A program made the position numbers and the translations under genes. Shown here piece after piece: positions 1 through 7,617 of a DNA stretch of 23,131 nt. The notes under the pieces are model-generated. The model was not told the origin of the DNA and made no database searches. It saw only the letters and a list, made by a program, of their open reading frames with translations. Source of the stretch: JAGLQA01 sp023135565 (lineage in GTDB: Bacteria; Acidobacteriota; Aminicenantia; UBA2199). The DNA lies in contig DAOWCY010000114.1 of assembly GCA_030639305.1 (NCBI GenBank), positions 1 through 23,131 of the forward strand. The letters are read 5' to 3'. The number at the start of each line of letters is the position of its first letter. Positions within the stretch are counted from its first letter, which is position 1.

Positions 1-17
1 AAATCTAAAACAATCTT

Positions 18-96
18 GCCTCCGGCGGCCCTGCCGGGGGCCAAACTTTTGAAAAAGTTTGAACAAAACTTTTGTTTAAAAAAGCGAAAAGCCCCC
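18..96 (-). repeat. Composite dispersed repeat, copy 1 (partial)
   Basis: Read on the minus strand this is the right-hand part of a repeat also found at 2418-2549 and 9375-9496. It holds an A/T-rich three-armed stretch (AAAAGTTTTG, CAAACTTTTT, AAAAGTTTG arms) followed by a GC-rich hairpin ending GCCGCCGGAGGC. The CAAACTTTT/AAAAGTTTG arms form a 9-bp stem with a 2-nt loop at 42-61. The left part seen in the other copies is missing here and is replaced by a G-run (C-run on the plus strand). Confidence 0.85.
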
Positions 97-106
97 CTAC
101 AAAAGC

Positions 107-141
107 TTTGGATTTTTCTTTTTCCAAAACTGAACAGTTAC
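107..141 (+). repeat. MITE-like element, right end
   Basis: The stretch 126-141 reads AAAACTGAACAGTTAC, the exact reverse complement of 22899-22914. The 13 bases at 119-131 are identical to the last 13 bases of the window (23119-23131). It therefore looks like the right terminus of a copy of the element described at 22899-23131. TTTGGA/TCCAAA arms at 107-129 can form a hairpin. Confidence 0.6.
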
Positions 142-151
142 GCCGTCCCTG

Positions 152-181
152 TTCGCAAAGGGGCTGCATTTATGATACAAT
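152..181 (+). promoter_or_regulatory. Possible sigma70-type promoter for the O-antigen ligase gene
   Basis: TTCGCA (152-157) lies 18 nt before TACAAT (176-181), which would start transcription near 188, about 20 nt before the ATG at 208. The -35 matches the consensus at only four of six bases, so this is tentative. Confidence 0.35.
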
Positions 182-207
182 AAGGTGTATGAAAAACATA
201 AAAACGG

Positions 208-1425
208 ATGAAGTCTATGAAACAATTATTAAATATTTCCAGTGATTTTTATTTTTATTTACTGTTAGGTCTGCTGTTCCTGGTCAACTTAACCATTGCC
301 GGGAGTTATATCCTGTTCACGCTCCTGCTGATCGGGTTAATTATCTATCTTTTCAGGGAGAAGAAACTCCCGCCGGCGCCCCGGTTTTACAAGTACCTGC
401 TTATCTATATCCTGTTCAGTTTAGTGTCCACCATTTTTTCCATAGATAAATTGAACAGCCTGATAGACAATAAAGAATTCTTCGCATTTTTGCTGGTTCC
501 CGTTGTCCTGCTTATCATCAACTCCGAAAAAAGGCGGTTGTACTCTCTCTATGCGGTTTTGGCCTCCGCTCTACTCTCTGCATCGATCGGGATTATCCAG
601 ACCATCATCAAGGGCGGCGTTTCTTTAGATTACCGTTTGAAAGGCTTGACCTCTCATTGGATGACCTATTCCGGCTTATTGATGTTTGCCTTTATATTTT
701 TCGTGGTCTACCTCTTCTACGAAAAAAGAAAAAAAACAAAGATCGCCCTGATAATCGTATCGGCTGTGATACTTGTACCTATTTTGCTATCTTTGACCCG
801 GTCCATGTGGGTGGGTATTTTTGCAGCCTTAGGGATTTTTATCGTCTATTTCAAACCGAAAATCTTGTATATCGCGGTTCCCGGTATCATTATTTTGTTC
901 TTCCTGCTGCCCCAGTCGGTGAAGAGTAGGATTACCTCGATTTTCGATCCTGCCAACGCCACCAACAAAGACAGGATTTATATGGTTTCCACCGGTATAA
1001 AGATTTTCAAAGATTACCCCCTTACCGGTGTGGGGCCCAACAACGTCAAAAAGGTTTATCCCCAATACAAACCCGCTGAAGCTGAATTTGACAATCCACA
1101 CCTGCACAATAATTTCCTGAACGTGCTGGCGGAAAGGGGTATCCTGGCCTTGTTAAGTTTAATCGCCGCATTTATCGCCATTTTTGTTTTCCTGGTAAAA
1201 AAGATAAAAAACAGCGGCGCTGAAGAAAAACGAATAGCCTTAGGGGTACTTTTTCTTTTTTTCGGATTTTTGGTCACCGGTTTGTTTGAATACAACTTCG
1301 GGGATGCGGAGATAAAGTTCAGCTTATTTTATTTTTTGAGTATCCCGTTTTTGCAGCTTTCGGAAGCCGGCCCCACATCCCCTCCCCACGTGGTGGGGTC
1401 TGCAGGAGTCGAAAAGGAGAGTTAG
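208..1425 (+). CDS. O-antigen ligase / polymerase family membrane protein (Wzy_C, WaaL-like)
   Basis: A polytopic inner-membrane protein of 405 residues, with hydrophobic segments spread along the whole length (about 10-12). Two hallmarks of the O-antigen ligase/polymerase superfamily are visible. One is the LSLTRSMWVG stretch near residues 195-205. The other is a periplasmic loop near 260-312 with a GVGP motif, HLHNN and then an ERG before the next membrane segment; the Arg and His of these loops are functionally important in characterised WaaL proteins. Members join O-antigen to lipid A-core or polymerise polysaccharide repeats; which one cannot be told from sequence. A heptose kinase gene follows 6 nt downstream, consistent with a role in LPS. 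The ATG at 208 has only a weak Shine-Dalgarno; the ATG at 217 is an alternative. The last ~20 residues (Pro/Gly/Ser-rich) are encoded by a palindromic stretch and look like a tacked-on tail. Confidence 0.85.
   Translation: MKSMKQLLNISSDFYFYLLLGLLFLVNLTIAGSYILFTLLLIGLIIYLFREKKLPPAPRFYKYLLIYILFSLVSTIFSIDKLNSLIDNKEFFAFLLVPVVLLIINSEKRRLYSLYAVLASALLSASIGIIQTIIKGGVSLDYRLKGLTSHWMTYSGLLMFAFIFFVVYLFYEKRKKTKIALIIVSAVILVPILLSLTRSMWVGIFAALGIFIVYFKPKILYIAVPGIIILFFLLPQSVKSRITSIFDPANATNKDRIYMVSTGIKIFKDYPLTGVGPNNVKKVYPQYKPAEAEFDNPHLHNNFLNVLAERGILALLSLIAAFIAIFVFLVKKIKNSGAEEKRIALGVLFLFFGFLVTGLFEYNFGDAEIKFSLFYFLSIPFLQLSEAGPTSPPHVVGSAGVEKES
1384..1398. repeat. Palindrome inside the 3' end of the O-antigen ligase gene
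   Basis: CCCCAC and GTGGGG arms flank a 3-nt GTG loop. The hairpin lies in the last ten codons of the gene, just before the Shine-Dalgarno of the heptose kinase gene, so it could affect RNA stability or ribosome entry there. Confidence 0.6.
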
Positions 1426-1431
1426 ACTGGA

Positions 1432-2469
1432 ATGATCACGCTTAAACGGGTCGAAAAAATTTGTTCACACTTTAAAGATAAAAACATCCTGGTGTTCGGC
1501 GATGTGATTTTAGACAGGTACATCTTCGGCGAAGTGAGCCGCATCTCGCCGGAAGCGCCCGTACCGGTGGTTAAAGTCTCCCATGAGGAGTACCGGCCCG
1601 GCGGAGCCGGTAATGTGGCCGCCAATATCGACGGCTTAGGCGCCCGGGGTATTCTTTTGGGCATTACCGGGGACGATATTTTTTCCCGGGAGATAGACCG
1701 GTTAAAAACTAAGGACAACTTCGTTATCAAATCCGGTCAAAACAAAACCCTGGTTAAAACCAGGGTCATCGCACAAAGGCAGCAGATCGTCAGGATCGAC
1801 AGGGAAGAAAAAATCGCGGTAACCCCTGCCGGCGAAGCCGGTATCGCAGCAGCCGCGGGGCGAATCAAAAAAGGAAAAATCCACGGCATCATCGTATCCG
1901 ACTATGCCAAAGGCACCTTAACCCGCGGGACAATGGATATGCTGATCGCTGAAGCGGCTGCGCTGGATATTCCCCTAATCGTAGACCCCAAGCCGCCGAA
2001 TTTCGATCTCTATAAAAACAGCGGCGCCATCACACCCAACCTAAAGGAAGCCGGTTCTCTTTTAAACAAGAAAATCAAGAATGATGCCGACGCAGCGGAA
2101 GCGGTAAAATATATCAACAAAAGATTCAACACCCGCTTTTCTATAATAACGCGGGGAGCTGAAGGGATAAGCGCAGGCGAAAAGGGAAAAAGGGTATTCC
2201 ACTTACCCGCCTATAGTCACGAAGTATTCGATGTAACCGGGGCCGGTGACACGGTGGTATCGGTACTGCTGCTCTCTTTGGTCTGCGGCGCCACTTTAAA
2301 AGAAGCGGTCAGTTTAGCCAACGGAGCCGCATCTATCGTAATCGAGAAAATCGGCGCTTCCATAACCAGCGGCGAAGAAATTTACCACAGGATGAAATTC
2401 CTGTTAAGCCGCCGCGGGGGGACGGCGTCCCCAGCCTATAAGCGGCTCCGCCGCAAGGGCAGCGTGTGA
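1432..2469 (+). CDS. hldE1: D-glycero-beta-D-manno-heptose-7-phosphate kinase (HldE domain I / RfaE1)
   Basis: A PfkB/ribokinase-family kinase that phosphorylates heptose 7-phosphate at C1 in the ADP-heptose pathway for the LPS inner core. It shows FGDVILDRYIFGEVSRISPEAPVPV near the N-terminus (family signature), the GGAGNVAAN sugar-binding motif at residues 57-65, and DVTGAGDTV at 267-275 with catalytic Asp273. The nucleotidyltransferase domain of bifunctional HldE (about 475 residues) is absent; the protein is 345 residues, so a separate HldE2/RfaE2 is expected elsewhere. AAGGAG at 1414-1419 lies 12 nt before the ATG, inside the end of the upstream gene. The last ~17 codons are encoded by the start of a dispersed repeat (2418 onward), giving a basic tail rich in Arg/Lys that is not part of the normal fold. 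Confidence 0.92.
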   Translation: MITLKRVEKICSHFKDKNILVFGDVILDRYIFGEVSRISPEAPVPVVKVSHEEYRPGGAGNVAANIDGLGARGILLGITGDDIFSREIDRLKTKDNFVIKSGQNKTLVKTRVIAQRQQIVRIDREEKIAVTPAGEAGIAAAAGRIKKGKIHGIIVSDYAKGTLTRGTMDMLIAEAAALDIPLIVDPKPPNFDLYKNSGAITPNLKEAGSLLNKKIKNDADAAEAVKYINKRFNTRFSIITRGAEGISAGEKGKRVFHLPAYSHEVFDVTGAGDTVVSVLLLSLVCGATLKEAVSLANGAASIVIEKIGASITSGEEIYHRMKFLLSRRGGTASPAYKRLRRKGSV

Positions 2470-2549
2470 GCGCCTTTGATTCTAATTATCAAAAGTTTTG
2501 ATCAAACTTTTTCAAAAGTTTGGCCTCCCCGGCAGGGGCCGCCGGAGGC
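2418..2549 (+). repeat. Composite dispersed repeat, copy 2
   Basis: It starts with the odd palindrome GGGGACG-G-CGTCCCC (2418-2432), then an AGCCTATAAGCGGC...GCAGCG stretch, the A/T-rich three-armed stretch, and the GC-rich hairpin ending GCCGGAGGC. It aligns along its whole length with 9375-9496 and in its right part with the reverse complement of 18-96. The first ~50 bp are translated as the C-terminus of the heptose kinase. Confidence 0.88.
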
Positions 2550-2557
2550 TAAGAGGC

Positions 2558-2580
2558 GGGGTGCGGCGCACTCCTTTTTT
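2558..2580 (+). terminator. Rho-independent terminator
   Basis: GGGGTGC and GCACTCC arms (7 bp with one G-U pair, loop GGC) are followed directly by six or more T. It lies 90 nt after the heptose kinase stop and before the lptB promoter, so it should end the first transcript. The core GTGCGGCGCAC belongs to the same CGGCG-centred palindrome type as those at 2418, 4867 and 9376. Confidence 0.75.
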
Positions 2581-2607
2581 ATCCATTTAAAAAGAATTTT
2601 TAAAAAA

Positions 2608-2650
2608 AAGCCGGTCAATTCCCGGATTGGTGAACGAAATTGAATTGCTG
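2608..2650 (+). repeat. MITE-like element relic (right subterminal part)
   Basis: From AAGCCGGTCAATTCCCGG to GTGAACGAAAT it matches 23066-23100 closely, then decays. It stands alone, without the terminal inverted repeats, directly upstream of the lptB promoter. Confidence 0.7.
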
Positions 2651-2662
2651 CTCATTATGTTC

Positions 2663-2691
2663 TTGACACAAAAATTACTAAATGTTAAAAT
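2663..2691 (+). promoter_or_regulatory. Sigma70-type promoter of the lptB-rpoN-PTS operon
   Basis: A perfect TTGACA (2663-2668), a 17-nt spacer and TAAAAT (2686-2691). Predicted start is near 2698, about 44 nt before the lptB ATG. No other comparable promoter was seen up to ptsI, so the whole operon may depend on it. Confidence 0.75.
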
Positions 2692-2741
2692 TAAACTTAA
2701 ATTAACTGAACTGCGGACTTTATTTCGTGGAAAGAATACAC

Positions 2742-3458
2742 ATGAAAAGTTTAGAAGGCATTAATATCAGTAAATCCTTCAATAGAAGGGTTGTTGTGAA
2801 CAGCATCTCCGTAAACGTGCACCCGGGAGAAATAATCGGCCTGTTAGGACCGAACGGCGCCGGTAAAACGACAACCTTCTTGATGATACTCGGTATTCAC
2901 AAGCCCGAGAACGGCAGGATTATGCTTAACGGCAAGAACATCACTAAGGAACCGGTCTACTTAAGAGCCCGGCAGGGCATTAGCTTCCTCCCCCAGGAAC
3001 CCTCGATTTTTAAAGGGATGACAGTCAGGGAAAACGTACAGGCAATTATCGACATGCACCCCGATAAAAAATCCGTCGATATCCAGGCCATATTAGATGA
3101 AATGGGATTGCCGGAATTGGAAAACCGCAAAGCCTACCTGCTCTCCGGCGGCGAAAGACGCCGGCTGGAGATCGCCAGGTCGTTGGTTTTAGCGCCGGAT
3201 TTTCTACTATTAGACGAACCCTTCGCCGGTATAGACCCCATCCAGATCAAAGAGATACAAAAATTGATTAAAACTTTCAAAGAAAAGGGCCTGGGAATTA
3301 TCATCACGGATCATAATGTCAGGGAGATTTTAAAAATCACGGACCGCTCCTATATTATAAATAAAGGAGAAGTTATTTTCCAGGGAGATTCAGGAGAGCT
3401 CATCATAAACGAAAGGGTGCAAAACGAATATTTAGGAAAAGAATTTAGGTGGAATTAA
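2742..3458 (+). CDS. lptB: LPS export ABC transporter ATP-binding protein LptB
   Basis: The cytoplasmic ATPase that powers LptFG to extract LPS from the inner membrane and push it across the LptC-LptA bridge. Walker A GPNGAGKTT at about residues 36-44, Q-loop in FLPQEPSIF near 83-91 (the LptB-type QEPSIF), signature LSGGERRR near 134-141, Walker B LLLDEPFAGID near 164-174, switch His in TDHNVRE. I chose the ATG at 2742 (238 residues, normal length), which has GGAAAG 7 nt upstream, over the GTG at 2727. In many Proteobacteria lptC-lptA precede lptB; here repeat DNA and a promoter do instead. The stop codon abuts the rpoN start. Confidence 0.95.
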   Translation: MKSLEGINISKSFNRRVVVNSISVNVHPGEIIGLLGPNGAGKTTTFLMILGIHKPENGRIMLNGKNITKEPVYLRARQGISFLPQEPSIFKGMTVRENVQAIIDMHPDKKSVDIQAILDEMGLPELENRKAYLLSGGERRRLEIARSLVLAPDFLLLDEPFAGIDPIQIKEIQKLIKTFKEKGLGIIITDHNVREILKITDRSYIINKGEVIFQGDSGELIINERVQNEYLGKEFRWN

Positions 3459-4865
3459 ATGGCAACAAGGTTAAGCTTAAAACCCTCATACCAATTGACG
3501 ATTAACCCGGTAATTCATTCATTTATCGGATTTCTACCCTTGAACCGCACCGAATTCGTGGACAAGATCAGGAACGAAGTAGAAGCGAACCCGATGTTGG
3601 ACATAGAAACGCCGGCCGAGGAAACAAGTAAAAGGGACAAAGAAATCAACACTATGGAAAAACGGTTGGAAAGAGCTGATTCTTCTTTTCTCAATCAATT
3701 CAAGGAAGAGAGTTTTTTAAAAAGAGACAGCGATAGGCTCGATAAAAACAGGGCCATAGAGCTCTTTACCGCTTCTGAAGTATCACTCTCAGATCACCTG
3801 ATAGAACAGGCAATGTCGCAATTTAATAAAAAAGAATTGGAAATTGCCGATCAAATCATCTACAATCTTAACCGGGACGGTTACTTAGACATCGAGATCG
3901 AATCCATCGCCTCTTCCATGCAGACAACCCCTCAGGAGATCGATAGGATAAGAGGAATAATCAGGACTTTCGACCCCTGCGGCGTGGCTTCCAGGTCTTT
4001 AAGCGAGTGCCTGCTGGCCCAGGTGGAAGATACCCCGGAAAATAAAAATCTCAGGCTTTTGATCGAGAACTACTTAGAGGAGCTATCGAAGTCGAAATAT
4101 GACGAAATAATAAAAAAACTCAAGATCGACCGGAAAGAGTTATCCATGTTAATCAATCACCTGAAACGTTTGGACCCCAAGCCCGGATATATTTTTGAAA
4201 AAGAGAGCGTAGACTATGCGGAAGTGGACCTGATGCTCATTAAAGAGGTTAACGAATATACGGTTAGATATATAGATGAAGGTATCCCCAGGATGGTGCT
4301 CTCTTCATATTACGAACAGATGATCGACAAATCGGGGGATAAAAAAACCAAATCTTATTTAAAAGACAGGCACAGGAATGCCCAGTTGTTCATCGAAGGA
4401 ATTAACCTGAGAAAAACGATGATCGTAAAAATCGCCGAGGTGTTGGTCAAAAAACAGAAAGATTATTTAGATTTCGGCGAAAAATGGAAAAAACCGCTGA
4501 CCATGAAGGAAGTTGCCCAGGAGTTAGGTTACAACGAATCCACCATATCCAGGTCAGTAAGCAATAAGTATATAGCCTCTGAAAAAGGACTGATCAGCTT
4601 AAAAAGCTTTTTTTCCTACGGCATTAAAGGGGAATTCGGTTTCAAACACTCGGTAGAGACCATCCGCGACAAAATAAAAAAAATCATAGAAGAAGAAGCG
4701 AAAGCAGCGCCCCTCTCAGACCAGGATATCGCAGCTAAATTAACAGATTTGGGGATAAAAATATCGCGGCGAACAATCAGGAACTACCGGGATGAAATGA
4801 ATATCCTCAATTCATCTAAAAGAAAAGAGAAATATAAATTAGATGAAGTACAGCGTAAAGATTAA
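3459..4865 (+). CDS. rpoN: RNA polymerase sigma-54 factor
   Basis: The alternative sigma factor that recognises -24/-12 promoters and needs AAA+ enhancer-binding activators. Region I is at residues 1-50 (LSLKPSYQLTINP and ANPMLDIE); a charged linker follows; core-binding region about 105-290; the helix-turn-helix about 345-395 (MKEVAQELGYNESTISRSVSNKY, then SLKSFFSYG). The RpoN box near 440-449 reads SRRTIRNYRD against the usual ARRTVAKYRE, a conservative variant. Length 468 is typical. AGGTGG 7 nt upstream of the ATG lies inside the lptB end, and the two genes abut, so translation is probably coupled. The order lptB-rpoN-hpf-ptsN is ancient and widely conserved. I saw no convincing -24/-12 promoter in this window. 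Confidence 0.96.
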   Translation: MATRLSLKPSYQLTINPVIHSFIGFLPLNRTEFVDKIRNEVEANPMLDIETPAEETSKRDKEINTMEKRLERADSSFLNQFKEESFLKRDSDRLDKNRAIELFTASEVSLSDHLIEQAMSQFNKKELEIADQIIYNLNRDGYLDIEIESIASSMQTTPQEIDRIRGIIRTFDPCGVASRSLSECLLAQVEDTPENKNLRLLIENYLEELSKSKYDEIIKKLKIDRKELSMLINHLKRLDPKPGYIFEKESVDYAEVDLMLIKEVNEYTVRYIDEGIPRMVLSSYYEQMIDKSGDKKTKSYLKDRHRNAQLFIEGINLRKTMIVKIAEVLVKKQKDYLDFGEKWKKPLTMKEVAQELGYNESTISRSVSNKYIASEKGLISLKSFFSYGIKGEFGFKHSVETIRDKIKKIIEEEAKAAPLSDQDIAAKLTDLGIKISRRTIRNYRDEMNILNSSKRKEKYKLDEVQRKD

Positions 4866-4866
4866 G

Positions 4867-4881
4867 GCGGACGGCGTCCGC
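4867..4881. repeat. Odd palindrome just after the rpoN stop codon
   Basis: GCGGACG and CGTCCGC, 7-base arms around a single G, starting 2 nt after the TAA. The same GGACGGCGTCC core occurs at 2420-2430, and shortened forms occur at 140-149 (reverse) and 20595-20604. There is no T-run, so it is not a classical terminator; it may act as a REP-like 3' stabiliser between rpoN and hpf. Confidence 0.7.
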
Positions 4882-4979
4882 ATCCTATGAGAGACCTGGG
4901 AACTGCATCTTCGCCCGGGTTGAGCAAAAAAAAAAATTTGCAGATTTTCACAAAGTATTAATAAAAGGAGTAAAAAAAA

Positions 4980-5522
4980 ATGAGTATTAAATTTACCTCG
5001 AAGAATGTAAAATTAACCGGAGCATTGAAAGGCTTTACAGAAAAACAGTTAAGGAATATCGAAAAAATCAGCGGCGACATTATCGATGCCGAAGTCATCG
5101 TAAGCGAAGAGAAATTAGATTTCCGGGTAGAACTGACTTTAAAAACAAAACTCCATTCCTATCATATAGAGGACCGGGATCCTATCCAGAAACAGGCCCT
5201 CAGGTCCGTCTTGAGCACTTTAAAATCCCAGGCCAAAAAGAATAAAGAAAAATTAAAAAAAGATAAAAAAAGAAAAAATAAAAGCGGCGTTTTTAAAAAA
5301 TTCAGCGGCAGCGAAAATATCGACACCGGGGAAACAACCGCGGCCGGCAAGGTAACGCTCTCTGAGAATTTTTCCCGGAAACCTCTGTCCGTAGAAGAAG
5401 CCATATTTTTCTTAGAAGAGAGCGGTGAAAATGCGTATATGTTCAGGAACGTGGATACCGATAAAATAGCTGTGGTATTTTTCAACAAACAAAATTCCGT
5501 CTCCGTCATCGAAGCACCCTAA
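4980..5522 (+). CDS. hpf: Ribosome hibernation promoting factor, long form
   Basis: Binds the small ribosomal subunit in slow-growing cells and, in the long form, dimerises ribosomes into 100S particles. The N-terminal S30AE domain is at residues 1-95 (IKFTSKNVKLTGALKGF at the start, two beta-alpha units). It is followed by a Lys-rich linker (about 82-105) and the C-terminal dimerisation domain at about 130-180 (KPLSVEEAIFFLEESGENAYMFRN). AAGGAG at 4965-4970 lies 9 nt from the ATG. The gene follows rpoN after a 114-nt gap and ends 5 nt before ptsN. Confidence 0.93.
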   Translation: MSIKFTSKNVKLTGALKGFTEKQLRNIEKISGDIIDAEVIVSEEKLDFRVELTLKTKLHSYHIEDRDPIQKQALRSVLSTLKSQAKKNKEKLKKDKKRKNKSGVFKKFSGSENIDTGETTAAGKVTLSENFSRKPLSVEEAIFFLEESGENAYMFRNVDTDKIAVVFFNKQNSVSVIEAP

Positions 5523-5527
5523 GTAAT

Positions 5528-6001
5528 ATGAAACTACACGATTATTTAGAACCCGAACTTATCATCGTTGATTGTAAAGAGTCCGGCACTGCAGATATTT
5601 TAAAGGAAATGGTACAGGGTTTAAAAAAAACAAACAAAATTTCCAATGAAGATTTAGTATTCAAAAAACTCTTAGAAAGAGAGAAATTAGGTTCTACTTC
5701 CATCGGCAGCCACGCGGCAGTACCACACACCAAATTAAAAAAGATAAAAGAGCCCATCATCTCTCTCGGTATCTCTAAACAAGGAATACAATATCATGAG
5801 AATGATAAAGAACCCGTCCATTTCATTATTTTGATACTATCTCCCGAAAATTCGCCTATCATTCACCTGCAAATCCTGGCAGCCGCGGCAGCCTTAATAA
5901 AAAAATCCAAAAAACTCATCAAAGAAATCTTAAAGGTAGACACCGCAGCAGGACTCATCGAAATTGTCAAAAAATACGAGACCTTAGATGATCAAGAATA
6001 A
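5528..6001 (+). CDS. ptsN: Nitrogen-PTS EIIA component (EIIA-Ntr)
   Basis: A soluble PTS_EIIA type-2 domain protein, 157 residues, that accepts phosphate from an HPr-type carrier and regulates other proteins rather than a sugar permease. The phosphorylation site is His67 in AVPHTKL; flanking LLEREKLGSTSIG is typical. No Shine-Dalgarno is visible in the 5 nt after the hpf stop, so translation is likely coupled to hpf. Its last 14 bases overlap the start of hprK. Confidence 0.93.
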   Translation: MKLHDYLEPELIIVDCKESGTADILKEMVQGLKKTNKISNEDLVFKKLLEREKLGSTSIGSHAAVPHTKLKKIKEPIISLGISKQGIQYHENDKEPVHFIILILSPENSPIIHLQILAAAAALIKKSKKLIKEILKVDTAAGLIEIVKKYETLDDQE

Positions 6002-6914
6002 AGAAGGAATAGAGATCAAAGCCCTGGCCGAACAGTCCAATTTCGAGATCATAAAAGTATATAACACTAAGTGGGTGAGCAATAAAATCCTACAAGCAGG
6101 CGCTCAAAAACCCGGGCTTGCTCTAACCGGGTTCTTTCAATATTTAGATAAGAACCAGTTGCAAATCTTCGGCAAAGGGGAGATCGGATATTTAAAACAA
6201 CTATCCCCTACCGAACAGGAAAAATGTCTAAAGAATTTCTTCGCGAAAAAAGTCCCCGGTGTCGTTGTCAGCGAAAACCAGGAAATAGACGAGTTTATCA
6301 TTTCCACGGCAGCCAAATTTAAAACCCCTATCCTGGTATCCGCACTAAACGCGTCGCTCCTTATTCCCCGGATAATATCTTTTCTTTACCGGGATTTTTC
6401 AAAAAAGATAAAGATTAACGGCGTATTAATGGATATCATGGGACTGGGTACTTTGATAACCGGTCAATCGGGTATCGGCAAAAGCGAAGTGGCCCTGGAA
6501 CTCATCAACAACGGACAACTATTGGTTTCCGACGACCTGGTAGAGTTTTATTTAAATTCCAACGACGAACCTGTAGGCCGCTCTTTAGAAAGGATAAAAC
6601 AATGGATGGAAGTACGCGGATTGGGCATCATTAATATAGTCGATCTTTTTGGAGTAGGAGCGCTGCTGGAAGAAAAAAAGCTCGAACTGGTCATCAACCT
6701 GGAAAAGTGGAATCCCAAAAAAAAATACGACCGTCTGGGTGAAGGGAATCTCCATTTTTCTCTCTTAGGTAAAGAAATTCCCATGTTCAATCTTCCCGTC
6801 GCTTCAGGAAGGAACGTCTCTATCCTGGTAGAGGTAGCGGTAAAATACTTTATTTCCAGGAGAGACGGCAGCCCCTCTTTTATAGAGAATATTTACGGGA
6901 AGGAGCAAAAATGA
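5988..6914 (+). CDS. hprK: HPr kinase/phosphorylase
   Basis: Phosphorylates and dephosphorylates Ser46 of HPr, linking metabolite levels to regulation. The N-terminal domain spans residues 1-130. The catalytic domain has P-loop GQSGIGKS at 159-166, SDD at 181-183, and the HprK signature MEVRGLGI at 207-214. Length 308 is normal. One oddity: the family motif usually reads HGVLVD just before the P-loop, but here it is NGVLMD (Asn144, codon AAC at 6417-6419), so a normally conserved His is missing. The downstream HPr has both His15 and Ser46, so a substrate site exists. Overlaps ptsN by 14 bases and the next gene by 4 bases (ATGA). Confidence 0.93.
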   Translation: MIKNKEGIEIKALAEQSNFEIIKVYNTKWVSNKILQAGAQKPGLALTGFFQYLDKNQLQIFGKGEIGYLKQLSPTEQEKCLKNFFAKKVPGVVVSENQEIDEFIISTAAKFKTPILVSALNASLLIPRIISFLYRDFSKKIKINGVLMDIMGLGTLITGQSGIGKSEVALELINNGQLLVSDDLVEFYLNSNDEPVGRSLERIKQWMEVRGLGIINIVDLFGVGALLEEKKLELVINLEKWNPKKKYDRLGEGNLHFSLLGKEIPMFNLPVASGRNVSILVEVAVKYFISRRDGSPSFIENIYGKEQK

Positions 6915-7315
6915 TAAAAGGAGTGATCATTACCCATGGTAATCTCGGTAAAGAACTGATCCAGGTGGCGGAGATCATATTAGAAAAAAAGACCGACTTA
7001 GATTATATTTCATTAGACTGGGCGGAAGACGGCACCAAGATGTTCAATAAGTTGGAGAGCTACATTAAAAAAAATGAAAACGAGAGAACCATCATCTTTA
7101 CCGATATGTTCGGCGGGTCGCCGACGAATATATGTTATAAATTTAAAAGCCGGGATATCGAAATTATTACCGGTATCAATCTGCCCGGTTTGTTAAAATT
7201 CCTGACCCACAGGGAAAAAAAAATCGCCTTCAATGAACTGGTTAAGATAATAAAAAAAGGAGCCATAAACGACATCAATATAATAAGCGAATATTTAGGA
7301 GAAAAGAGAGCATGA
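6911..7315 (+). CDS. PTS mannose/fructose-type EIIA domain protein
   Basis: A 134-residue single-domain EIIA of the mannose family. His9 in ITHGNLG is the expected phosphorylation site, and TDMFGGSPTN near 64-73 is the typical loop. No EIIB, EIIC or EIID gene is nearby, so it probably serves as a regulatory phosphate acceptor rather than for sugar import. AAGGAG lies 5 nt before the ATG; both ends overlap neighbours through ATGA. Confidence 0.92.
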   Translation: MIKGVIITHGNLGKELIQVAEIILEKKTDLDYISLDWAEDGTKMFNKLESYIKKNENERTIIFTDMFGGSPTNICYKFKSRDIEIITGINLPGLLKFLTHREKKIAFNELVKIIKKGAINDINIISEYLGEKRA

Positions 7316-7581
7316 TAAAAGAGAAAATAACAATAATCAACAAATTGGGACTTCATGCCAGGGCCGCGGCCAAATTATCACATTTAGCCAATACCTTTCA
7401 ATCTGAAGTGTTTTTAATTTACGATGAAGACCGGGTAAATGCTAAAAGCCTATTGGGAATCCTGACCCTGGCCGCTTCCGTGGGAAACGAGATCACTATC
7501 GAAACAGATGGAAAAGATGAAAAAAAAGCAGCAACTGCAATCGTAGATATCTTCCAGGAGAAATTCGATGAAGAAAACTAG
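7312..7581 (+). CDS. ptsH: Phosphocarrier protein HPr
   Basis: Small phosphocarrier of 89 residues. It has His15 in GLHARAA, the site phosphorylated by enzyme I, and Ser46 in AKSLLGILTLAA, the site of HPr kinase, both at the canonical positions. The ATG overlaps the preceding stop (ATGA). AGGAG lies 10 nt upstream. Confidence 0.96.
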   Translation: MIKEKITIINKLGLHARAAAKLSHLANTFQSEVFLIYDEDRVNAKSLLGILTLAASVGNEITIETDGKDEKKAATAIVDIFQEKFDEEN

Positions 7582-7617
7582 AAACCTGGGTAAGGAGCAG
7601 CTTTAGTAACGGGTTAA

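Noticed and set aside
189..245. Short reading frame of 18 codons overlapping the start of the O-antigen ligase gene
   Set aside because: It could be a leader peptide, with AAGG just upstream, but the length is easily chance and the codons show no pattern.
4866..4979. Sigma-54 promoter before hpf
   Set aside because: No GG-N10-GC with the right context was found in the gap after rpoN.
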